DNA of 64,000 bases from NCBI GenBank assembly GCA_020523885.1, contig JAJAPY010000004.1, forward strand, positions 62,001 through 126,000, read 5' to 3'. This DNA comes from Candidatus Liberimonas magnetica (GTDB lineage: Bacteria > Elusimicrobiota > Endomicrobiia > Endomicrobiales > JAFGIL01). Position numbers and translations under genes: made by a program. The notes beneath the pieces were generated by a model. The model searched no databases and had not been told where the DNA came from. It worked only from the letters and a program-made list of their open reading frames with translations. Of this stretch, positions 1 to 12,400 are shown piece after piece (the stretch's first letter is position 1; every line of letters starts with the position of its first letter).

Positions 1-440
1 CAATACTAAAGCCTGTTTCTTTTAACAATAGGGCTAATGGTTTATCCATAAAAATGACTTGTTGGCCCAGGAAAATTCCTCCCGTTTCTAATACCCTATT
101 CATTTCTTTGAATAGCTTTACAACAAGGTCATCAGGAAACAGTTCCGTACCGAGGGCATTTGAGTAAATCATTGATATCTGTCCATCATTAAACGGCATG
201 TCGCAGGCATCTGCCCTGTGCAGGACTATTTTGCTGCGCTGTTCTTCAGGCAGGTTTATCCATTTATTAAAGATATCCTTAAAATTATAGTGATCAAGTT
301 CTATGACATGTATTTTCCCGACATCCGGATATTTGTCTAACAGTACAAGTGTTTCTCTTAAGCTTGAGCCCGTTCCTATATGTGCAATTTCCTTTCCTTC
401 AATATACTGTGAAACAGGCACATCCTTCCTTTTTGTTTCA
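1..440 (-). other. Methyltransferase-like domain, cut by window edge
   Basis: EIAHIGTGSSLRETL looks like SAM-binding motif I (Gly6856 within the loop), with an acidic residue at the end of the next strand in HVIELDHYNF, then VLHRADACDMPF and a hydrophobic strand SMIYSNALGTELF. This order matches class I SAM-dependent methyltransferases. The domain continues beyond the window. Confidence 0.5.
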
Positions 441-3400
441 TAATACCGCAAATTACTAAATATTCTTTCTTCCGTATCTGAACTTCTTATACCCTCATCT
501 GTTAATTTAGGTAAACTTCTGTTTTCATATATATAAACATCAAATTTCCCGTTTTTAAATTCTAAATCAAAAGGAACGTTATTTTGTATCAGCATCTGAG
601 TTTTTTGTATTGCTTCATCTTTTGAAAAGGATTCTAATGATTTTTTCTCTGCAGGAAGTGTCATCGGAGTGAGCAGGTTTTGCGGGTGAATATTGCTGAG
701 CGCTTTAAATTTAATAACATACCCTATACCTTTAAGCCCGTATGCAAATATAACAATTATTTTATTAGCTAAATTGACAGCGCTATGAGCTACAGCATTT
801 ACTAAAAGTACGGGGAATAATATAGCTGTTTCTGCTTTTTGGTTGTCTTTAACAAGGTATGCTAACGGGATAAGAATAATCCCGGGTATCGCGGTAATGA
901 ATATTACGAACGGTATGGCAAAATACTTAACCCAGCCTTGCTGGAACTTACTGGTATATCCATGCTCGGCTATAAAACTGTTAATTGCAGGGCCTAACTC
1001 GTCACGAGCGTTTTTATCAAACCCTGCAAAGATGACGAGCCTTGTAATCTGAGTCAGCCTTAGCGCTTCGCGGCTCGGGCCGTTGAATTGCTCGTCTGCG
1101 ATATAGCGGGCCAAGAACACAAGTGCCGGCTTGTACCATTTATTGCCAACTTTTTCTTTCACCCATTTTTCAGCTACTCGGTTTTTCGGCAGAGTCAGAG
1201 CACCGGACGGCTGGCTAGTATTTTTTTCCTGTGATTTTAGCTGTGAAAGGCTTTCAACAAAATCTTTACCTAACCAATTTTTAAATTGTTCTGTATTAAA
1301 GACTTTAAGTAGGAACGCTTTTAATTCATCTGAAGCCCCAGGCTGGCGTAAAGCTGTTTCAATTTTTGCCATTAAAATCGTATAATCTTTTCCTTTGCTG
1401 GGAATTCTTGTATCTAAATATTCCTTTTTTGCCTGCAAATACTCAAAAATCCTATCTATTAATTCTTTTTCACTGTACATTTGTCTTAAAACATTTTGTA
1501 ATAATAGGAAATCTTCATTAATACTATCTTTCCATGTTCCCGGGTATTTGCCTAATACGTTATCTGTGAATTGTGCAAGCATGTATTTTGGATTTGATAT
1601 ATAATAGTATTTGTCTCCGATACACATCTTACAGGCATATTTCATTTTCTGTGAATCACTACCGGAACCTAAAAGGTCAACCAAGAACGGCTTATTTTTT
1701 CCCTGGACTATTTCCCTGGCCTCCGGGCTTAATTCTCCTAATTGAACCTCTCCTTGTTTAGCCAGGCCTCCATTTTCATCCATATATGTTCTAGTCGAAA
1801 CAATATCTAGATCGCCGATTCTTCTGGCAAATTTCTGCAGTATTCGTTTTATGTTTTCCGGTATTTGATAAATGGCAGGTTCTTGTAAATCCGAACTGCT
1901 TTTTTCGAGTTCTATAAATGAATCTGCCATACTTAAAAGCATAACGCTAAGCGATCCAGTAAATACATAGTTTACTTTGCCTTCACCATTCAGCTGCGGC
2001 CATTTAGATACAATTGAATCGGCTAATGCTTTAGCAGCAGTTTTCAACTTCCCTGTATTATTAGCCAGGGCTGGCACCGGACTATTATTTTCTGTATGGC
2101 TCTGTATCCTGACCAGGGCAGGCTCAGAAACACCTTTATAGCCAATTTCTGCAATAGGTTTTGCGCTTAGATATATTATGCAGGAAGCTTTTTTCAAAAT
2201 CTTCGCTTCCATTTTTTCCCAGCTGTCAACACCGTATTCATCAATATATTCAGCTTCATCAACAACAAAAGGCTTCCCTGCTTTTACAAAACTCAAGATC
2301 TCATCTTGAACGGCTGTAATATCATCGGCATGTGTCTGCAGGTTATAATAAGGATATCTTAAGAGTTTCTGAACTATATAGGTTTTGCCGGACTGTTGGT
2401 CTCCAACCAGATTTATAACTTTTTTTCCTCCGGCAACTAAGCCCAGCAATTCTTCTCTGGCCTTTTCCTGAGCTCTGACAAATCTGTCAGAAATAGTTAC
2501 TCTGATAAATATGTTACCAAACGGAGAAGTCCCACCTTTGACATCTGCCAATTGTGATTCATCAAAATTGGCTATATAATAAAAACCCAATGTTTGCTGA
2601 ACTCCCCGCAGGCTTTGAAGCGTTCCTTTATCAACTTTTGAAATATTCTTCAACAAAATTATGTGCTTTTTGTCACTATTTTTCATGACAAATTTTGAGA
2701 AAAGCCTGTTGAGTGTAATCTGTCCAACACGCTGTCCCTTTTCTATTTGCACTTCTATATTCAAATACTCCGATAAAACCCTTACAACCTCGCTTTCAAA
2801 ATCACTACTATTAAAATCAAATACAACAAATTCTATGCCGCTGGTTTTGTCTTCAGTAAGACGTTTTACAAAATAGTCAATGCCTGCACCGTGTTCAAGG
2901 GGCAAACCGACAGATTGGTTGAGATTATTTATTATTCTATATTTATAGATCCTTTCGTATTCTTTTTCGTCGTTATCTTCGTCTTTCATCGTGTCAGGCA
3001 TTGACTTAGTCATCGGTGCACGGGTAAAGCCTAAAGCGCCGCGGACCCTGTCTGCTAAATTAACCACAGAATGGCTTAGGATATTGACAGGCGCTGCAAG
3101 TATCCCTAAGCTTAGTATTCCTGAAACAGCCGTTGAAAATATCGCCATATCAGCATATTTTCTTAATATCTCTTTTTGTTTAGCGCTGTACTGGCTGCCA
3201 TCGGCATTTTTATGACCGTTTATAAATTTTTCTAACTCTTGGCTGTACTTAGTCTTTAGCTCTTTATTAAAAATACCGCCTATCCGCATGGCAGAAAGCT
3301 TTATTAACTCAGGCATCTCCAAAAGCGGAGCAAATAACAGTTCATCTGTCGTTCTTACCACGCCCTGGGCTACTTTTGGCAAGGATCTAAACTTTCCCTC

Positions 3401-6400
3401 GCCGATACTGTTTTCCAGTAAGCGGCTATCTGGTAGGGCCAGGGTTGAGAGAGCTAATTTGGCTTTCCCAAGCTCAGATCTTTTCATGAATTTTTCTAAT
3501 TCTTCCTTTGAAGAAAAACTCTCAGGCAGGTTTATATTTCTGTTTAAAACAACAAATTTTAGAAAATCAGCTTTTTCTTCATCTGACAGGGTAAATTTAT
3601 CACTATATCGTTTCAGGGCTTGTTTTACTTCAAATAACCTCTTTTGCAGGCTTACAAAATCTTTTTTAACGTATTCTATGCAATAATTTTCTTCAATAGT
3701 GCAAATCCCGCCGTTTAATAAGTTCTTAACCATTAAAGAATAAATATCTGTTTCGGATTGTTTATTGTATTGGGCTATATCTGTTATAACCGGATCACTT
3801 GAAAGATCAACCATAATATTGTACGAGCCAAAATCTTTTAAAGCATAACCTGCCTCGGATATTTTAATTACTGTTTCAACTAATTTGTCAATAAACTTTC
3901 CCGGCTGTTTTCCAGCCTCAGTAAGGCTTATTCCATACACTCTTTTCATTAAAACTGCATTATCATACAGCCTAACCGGCTTTACAATCCCAGGGATACC
4001 TGCATCTGTAAACGCTTTCATTATCTCAAATTCTTTTTTAACGTCATCTTTAGATATATCTGAAAGAAAAGGAATTTTAAGCACTAATTCTTCGTCCCTG
4101 CCCTTTTCCTTAACCCTTAACAGCACCCCGTTATATCCATAATTGAGCACACCGAGATAAATTAAATCCTTATCAATTTGAGAAGTAAGAACTGGCCAGG
4201 CGTTAACATGGTCATTTGCGCTTAGTAAATTATCAAGATACGACCCAAATATATCTAACTCGGAGGCAAAATCTTCATCTTTCTCAAGGATGCTTTTTTC
4301 ATACAATTCCCCATAAATATTCTTTATTCCAATGCTTAAGCGCGTGCCGGCTTTATAGTTTTTTATGGCTTTCTTTTTTATCTTTGCATAAAAAACCTTC
4401 ATCCATCCATATCCTCCTAACAACTGTTTGTTGCGCATAAAAACTTCAAAAAGGAACCTATCCACTTCTTCTATGCCTGTAGCAGGTGTTATTTGCAGTT
4501 CATATGAATTTCTATATGTAAATTTATATTTAATCTCGTTTTCCACTTCTAATATTTCTTTTGCATAATCATAAAACATTTTTTCATAATTGTACGACAA
4601 ATCGGTGTCCCACCCTTTAGCTTTTTTCTCTGCTTCTGTAGCAGATTCATATTCTTTTACTATTGCCTCAAGGCCTTCTTTATTCATATGTTCCAGCGCC
4701 CATTGATGATATAGGGTAAGCTGTTTCCTGTCACGGCTGAAATATTCTTTCTGCCTGGCAGCAGCACGCTGGTGAGGTGTGCGCGTATCTCCAGCTTCAG
4801 CCTTTTCCATGTGCTCTGTCCACTCATGGTCTATAACCTCGGCAAGCCTGAAATATCCTGTTCTATAAACATAGTGCGCACTTACTATTATTATTAGCTT
4901 ATCATTTATTTTTTTGCTGTACGCGTACATCCCTTGCGGCATGTCATATGAAAAGCGTAAATCAATCTTATCTGTTATTCCTCCCCTGTCATAAATTCCA
5001 AACTTTTTAAAGGCCTCAGAAACAGCACTTAAATCTACTGTCATTATAGGACTATTAATTACCCTTTCGATTAATTCGTCTGAAGGCTGTTCAATGTCCT
5101 CATCTGCAAGGCCCGGTACCTTAAGAGCTGCTGTTTTGCCTTTTAGCTTTGCATAATCTTCAAAAGTAGGCTTTGAGGTAATGACAGCAGGCTCGCCTGC
5201 CAATTGTTCAGTATTAGTTGCCTCTGGGGCAGGCATATCTCTGGAAGTTGTTTTATTAATGGTTAAACCTATTAGTGCGGATGCCTGGCTTTTATTTTTT
5301 CTAAGTGGTTTTACAGGTAATATCCTATTAAAATCTATGTCATCATCGCCCATAAATTTTACGCCAAATTCCGTATACGGATAAAATTTATTTTCTAAAA
5401 TCCATTTATACGTATGCCCCCTCAACCTGTCATACTCAACTTCATCTTGAACGTATACGTCCGGCAATGTGGAAAATTTTTTCTGGTCTATGCCTATTAA
5501 TTGGCCTCCGTCATTTACTATCAGCCAGGAGCGGATGCGCTTCGCATTTATATCTACTTCAGAAAGAGCCAAGACAATTTTATGATTTTCCCTTTCAGAT
5601 TGAATATTTTTTTCATTCCTTTCCATATAGGCTACGTCTAATACCAGGGCATAAGTATCAGGTGAGAAACCTTGAAAAGGTTCAGAGTATTGTATATTGT
5701 TTTTTTCATCAACCGCTATTAAATGCTGCCGGGGAGATTTTGACAGCCACTCTTTTACTAAATCATCCATTCCACTCAATTTCATATGCTGTGAATAAAT
5801 TTCTGGGACATTCTCAGACATGCGGCTGCCAGATCTGGCCATTGCATCGTAAACTTGGCTTAAATCTTCATCTTCAACCCTTGAGCCAAAAAGCATAGGA
5901 ATGTCCAAACCTGCATCTGACAAAAGCTCTATAATCTTTCTTTCAGTCTCAGCATCTAAAGGCTTATCAATGGAAAACACATATTTCTCATTTCTATCCA
6001 CTATGATAGATATTCCAATCCCTATCCGGGTATTTGGATAAGGCGAAACAAAAACACTGACTTCTCTGCCGTCTCTATCCTTGCCCAAAGTCCAGCGCTT
6101 TTCTTCGCCCCACATAGCCTGGGACTGGAAATTACTGCTGTTAAGCGCTTTTAATATACGGCTATGCAGGGACTTTGCCCTGTCGATACCAGCCTGAATT
6201 TCCTGAGCACTCTTAATTTCCGCCGGGGCAACATCAGTTTTAATTTCTTTTGTTTGCAGCGGTTCTTCTTTTTTGACTGGCTCATACCCATACCATTCAC
6301 TTAATATTTTATTCAACTGGTCACGAAGCACACCTTTGTTGCAGTTATAATACATGGTTTCATTTTTTAAACTGTCCAACTCCAACAATTTAGAAATTAA

Positions 6401-9400
6401 CTGAGTATTAACAGTAGACGGAAGCCTGGATAAGACTTCTTTTATATTTGAGACTGTGGTATATCCTTTATACTCACATATCGAACCTATAAGAAAATCA
6501 TATAACTTTCGCTCTAAAACCTTGTCAGGATAATCCACTCTTGATAACACAGTAAATATACATTCAAGAATCCTTTCAGCCCTTTCATCCTGCACGAATG
6601 AAGACTGACGTAATAATTCATCACAAACCATATATGCAAAACTTTTATTAAATAATTTTGTTCTTTTTGCCAATTCTGCAATCGCATCAAACAAATAAGA
6701 CGGTCCTGATGCCCTGCATGCCCTGCATGCCAATATGCTGTCCAAGACTGTTGAGATTGCCTTTTCAGCTTGGTTTAATATCGGGATTTCCGGCAGTATT
6801 TTCAAGAGTTCTTTATAAGGTTGTCTAAGTCTGTCATCAAATCTATTTCCTTCAACTGAATAACTCGTATTTATCTGCTTTATTGCTTCAAGCAATTCTG
6901 ACATCTTTGCTTCTGCTTCTGTATTTTGTGCAGGCCAGTCCAGGTTAATTGGCGAAACTACAGGTTTTGCAAGTCCTGCAGGCGTAGGAAATACCGGTTT
7001 CTGCCTGAGTGGGCCTAATGACTTTGTTTTTATAGTGTCAAAAGATATTTTTTCTTCTCCAAAAACCCCTGCCTTGGCAAGCCTTGGGAACATGACTTCT
7101 TTCAAACAGGAAGCAAATCTTTCTTCAGGTTTTACAGATTCGTCTAATTTAGCATTTTCAAATAACAGTGTATGGGTATAGCCGGCAAACTTTTTCTTGT
7201 CATCATTTGAAGAATAATTGAGTAAATAAATAAAGTATGCTTTAACTATTTCTTCATCCAAAAGATAACTGACGAGCTCAGGAGACATTTTTTCAATCTC
7301 AATTTTACCGCTCATTACCTCATTAAACAGAGAATCCAATGTATATAACAATGCTATTTTGTGCTTTAGAACATAATCTGAACAGACAAATGACATTAGT
7401 ACATCTGCAAACCCGTCTTCAGGCACATAGACGTCTGCCAGTTCCGGTATTAAAGACATAGCAAAACCCGGTAATTTGTAGTTACTTGCATATCTAACTT
7501 CATCTCCGCCCTCATTAATATCCATCCAGGTGCGTATCATTGGATTATGAAAAGGCGTTTCAAAAACCCTTTCCTTCAGGTTCTCAGCGTCAACATTCCA
7601 GCGCCATAACTCAGGGAAATTTGCACTGACAGCAATGCGTCCTTCATATGCCTCAATTGTTGGTTCATATTCAAACCTTGGTGCTAATTGGTTCTCTGCA
7701 CACCCCTTCCATGCTGAATATAATGTTTTAAAATCACCTGGCAATAACCTTCCTTCCTTTATTGCCCATAAAATATTTCCTCGGTTTAGTAAATTTATAG
7801 GCCGGTCCCTGTCTATAGAATAGTAGCCATCGGCAGGTTTTTTGCCATCGTTGAAACTTTGCAGCCTATTATCTAATTCTGCCACAAACGCATTAATGCG
7901 TTCTTCTCTCTTTCCTTCTCTGTCATTGCCAAAATCATGCGCTACTAAATTAACTTTCTGGGTGGCTATATCAGGAAAGTTTTTCCTGAAAAGATATATA
8001 GTTTGAGCCATGCGGTTGTACACTTCTTCTTTAGGGATTTGATAGAGCCGTGAAAAATTATCAACCTTGCTCGTATCCCAGCTCATTGCTATGAAAATAT
8101 CCTTTTTGTCTCCAAGTTTTTCATTTATTTCCTTAAAAAACCCGTCTACAGCCTCAGGGTGTTCGATAAACCATTTTCCGGCAGTTATAAATTCAAAACT
8201 GGTAACTTTCTGGCCTGCTGAAATCCGCTGGTTCCTTACTTTAATATATTCATCTAAAATCAAATTAAATGTTTCCGGGCTGTCAAAAGTCTCTTCCCCG
8301 CAGACATAAACGTTATATCCCATATCCATAAGCCCGGAAATCCAGTCCGAGACGGTCTTTGGATCCAGGGACGGGGCAGTAAGCTGTTCCTGTTTTCTTA
8401 TCTGGGCAAGCAAGGGGCGGTTAAGATAACACCAGGCACAGCCTACACTGCACGGAGCCTTTGTGTTTCGTATAGGAAGAACGTCCGGAGCTCTTGAATA
8501 ATGTTTAACTGATTCTTGTGAATACCTTATTTCGTCAATAAGCCCTTTAACCTTAATTGTTTCCTCTGTTTCATACGGATTGTGCTGTTCAAGTGTCGAA
8601 AGCCTCTCTTCAGGACTGTGTGTCAGGTTCCAGGCTGTATGTGCGGCGATGTTAGCAAGATCCTCTTTTGTTAAACTGCTTAAGTTTATCCCTGTAAGGT
8701 CAAGGCCTTTTAACATGCTTGACATTATCATAGCCTGCAGTACTTCTTTTGTGTATTGAGCTTTTACTCCGGTACCAAGCATTGCACCTGCAGCAAGGCC
8801 AGCTGTTTTGCTCAACATCTGCCTGTCAACAGGCCCGGAGCTGTCTACTATGGTATTTACTGTGTTTTCAATGAAGCTCAATCCGCCCCGTAAAATTTCC
8901 TTGCGCTTATTCCATTCATCGTTATTTATACCGGCAGGCCTGTGAGCATTTAAAAACCGGTTTATCAGATACCACGCTAATATTTTTCCTATTATTGGAA
9001 TGCTTTTTAATCTAAATATCCTTTCTATTTCTGCTTTTTCAGCAATCGGAGCATACTCTAAAGCCGCTTCTTCAAGTTCTTTCTCAGTCAACTGGCTTAC
9101 GTCCTTGCCTTTCAGCTTTGCATAGTCTTCAAGGCTATTTTTTGAAATAAGGACTGCCGGCTCGCCTGCCATTTGATCAGCACGCTTTGATCCTGATATA
9201 AATTCTTCTAAGTGTGCACCTGAGTTAAAACTCCCCGGCAATTTTACATGCCTGTTCAAAATAGCGAATTTTAAAAGATCGATCTTTTGCTGTTCTGATA
9301 CACTAGAGCTCCTGTGCAGGACAGCATCGACTTCGTTCAATCTTTCTTCTATACTTACAAAACCTTCTGTGCCGTATTCATTGCAATAGTCTTTTTCAAT

Positions 9401-12400
9401 ACTTAAAACTCCTCTTTGGAAGTTTTGTAATATTAAATTATAAATATCTTGTTTGCCGGCATATTTATATGTGGTATCAATTATGACCGGATTGCCGGAA
9501 GAATCTACCATTACATTCTGCGAATCAAAGTCTTCAAGGATATAACCTTCTTCCGTTATTTTCATTATAATTTCATTTAATTTTTCAATGAACTTCAAAG
9601 GTTGTTTACCTGCTTTTTCAAGGTCTATTCCGTTTACTTTTTTCATCAGGATAGCCTTGTCGTATGGCCTTACGGGTTTTACAACACCTTCAATACCTGC
9701 CTTGTCTAAATTATCCATTACATCATATTGACTTTTTATTGAATAGCTGCCAAAAGGGGTTTTAAGGGCCAATTCTTCATCACTGCCTCTTTCTTTAACT
9801 CTTAACACCAGCGCTTTAGTCCCATAACCAAGAACACCGAGATAAACCAAATTCTTATCAATCTCAAATGAAAGAAGTTTCCAATCTTTATTTGTGGATA
9901 GCAGATCACTCAAAAACTCCTTATATCCATCTACCACAATATCTATATTACTTTCACCAAAATGGGATAAAATCTCGTCTTTCTCAAGGATATTACTTTC
10001 GAGCAAATCCCTGTAAAGAGCCGGCACCCCGTCATCCAATTTCCTGCCTTTTTTATAGTTGTCAACAACTTTCTTTCTTATTTCCAAGTAATAGGTCTTT
10101 ACACAGTCTTTACTAAAATACATTATTTCATCTCTATGTATGATTTCAAAAAGAAACCTGTCAACTTTCTCTATACCGGTTGCAGGCATTATTCTTGCTT
10201 CCCAGCCAATCATTTTAACTATTTTAATTTCGTCTTCTACGGCTATCCTTTCCTTTGCAAATTCTAAAAACATTTTCTCATAATTATTCAATAAACCGGT
10301 ATCCCACCCTTTGGCTTTCTTATCTTTATTGCTCAGGGATTCGTATTCATTCACCAGTCCCGCAAGTTGTTCTTTATTCATGTGTTCCAGTACCCAGAGG
10401 TGATACTGGGTCAGCTGTTTCCTGCTACCTGAGAAATACTGTTTTTGCCGGGCTGCAGCACGCTGGTGATCTGTTCTTTTATCTCTTGCTTCGGCTTTCG
10501 TCATGTGCTCTGTCCATTCATGGTCTATAACTTCGGCAAGCCTTAAATAAGCCGTCCCCTCAAGCCTCTTTGGACTAATATAGTCTCTGTCTACTATGAT
10601 TGCTAACCTGTCACCAAGTTTTTTGCCGTAGGCCTGCATCCCATCCGGCAGTTTATCTGTAAAGTATATATCAATTTTATCTGTTATTTCCTTCCTGTCT
10701 TTAATTCCAACCTTTGTAAACACCTGAGAAACAGCTCTAAAATCTACTTTAGTTTTGTACCTGGAAGTAATTATACCTATTATTGATCTCTTCGAAGGTC
10801 GTTCAATGTCCTCATCCTCAAGCCCAGGCTTTTTAAGGGCTGCTGCGGAACCTGCTATTTCTGAGCCTGTATCTATCGCAGGTAACGGAACAGGGGCCGA
10901 CAGTTTCATAGAGCCTAAACGTGCTGTGCCAAGGCGCAAATCCATATCTGATTGTTTCACTTCTGCCAGAACTTCTTGTAATTCTTCCTCCAAGGCCCTT
11001 AAAAAAGTTGAAGAAGCAGGTTTACCGTTTGCAAGGTCGTCAATTATTGAATAATTTAACCGGATATAATATTTGGTCCCGGATTCATTTGCAACCTTTT
11101 TTACTATTTTTTTCAATCCGGTGCTGGCAATTTTTATTTCAGTGAAAGTTTCTTCGCCTACTATTGCCAGGTCACATTTTTCAAGAAAGCGCATAAGGGT
11201 TTCTTCATCATGCTCTGCTTTTAAATCGTTTACTAGCTCCTTTTTTAATGCTTCAAACGCAGCCTGTTTTAACGGTTTTTCGCTGTCGCTGACCCTTACA
11301 CTCCCATCAGGCGAGAAAGTAGCCCCGTAGGGGTCCCTTCTAAAATAGTAAAGGAAAAGGTTGTAATAATCAAAAACAAAATCTTTGTTTGCAAAATATT
11401 TTCTCAGCCTTTCCTCAGTGAGTTTATCCAGCCTGTTTGAAATAAATAAAGCAAAATTTGTCCAATTCAATTCCCTGGTTGAAATAGTATCACGCAGGGA
11501 AACATCTAATTCTGCCATGCCGGAAGACAACCGCAGTTGTTTTATATACTGCAAATCCGTATCTGCGGCTATTTCAAACATGCCGAGAGAATCAAGTATA
11601 TCGAGTTTTTCCTGCCCGGTATGATTATTAAGCATTGCATAAAAAACTTTAAAGTCTGTAAGCTTGGAAGGAGCGGTTTCACTGATAGACGGATTAGGCG
11701 AATTTTTTATAGCCTCTGCAAAAAGATGCGCCCCTTTGTATCTTCGCTGGGCAAGATTTTCAGTCATCCCAACCCTGCCTGTTACCAGCATATGCTTATC
11801 TAAAGATTTAGCTATCTGCCTGAAAAATTCAGCGTCTTTTCTAGTAATATTGGGCAGAGAATCCGGTTCTTTGCGGGCTTTTCTTGCCGGATCGGTATGA
11901 TAGGCAAGTACTATTGACCCGGCAAGGAAGTTTAAATTAAGCCCTTCCTCATTGCCTTGCTGGACAGCTGCTGCTTCTCTGCTGCTAAGCCTGATTTCAA
12001 GCCTTCCATTTTTGTCTAATTCTGCCTGCCATAAGACACTGCCCTTTTGGGTCTTATCATACCAGAAATCTTCTCTAATGCTGTTATCTTTAAACCAAAA
12101 AAGTTCACTTTCATCTACTATTTTTATCCTTGCATTTTCGATGAGCCGCCTGACATCTGCAACACTTGCCAGGGAGTCATCTTTAGACAACATTCCATAA
12201 AGGTTATCATTAATTCGTCTCGCTTTACCGGCAGGGGTTAATTTATCCAGGAAAGGCGCACTAATCTTTATATTTTCTTTTTTAGATTTTATATAGTTTG
12301 TTATTTCAAGAGATTTTTTTAGTAAAGTGAAAATACTGAAAGAAAATACTCTAAATAGCTCACCTAAAGAATCTTCCATAATCTTTCTTATTTCTTTCTT

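Noticed and set aside
4800-10530. HEWTEH read as an HExxH zinc-protease motif
   Set aside because: The spacing is H-E-x-x-E-H, so the second His is one position too far; reported only as a possible metal site.
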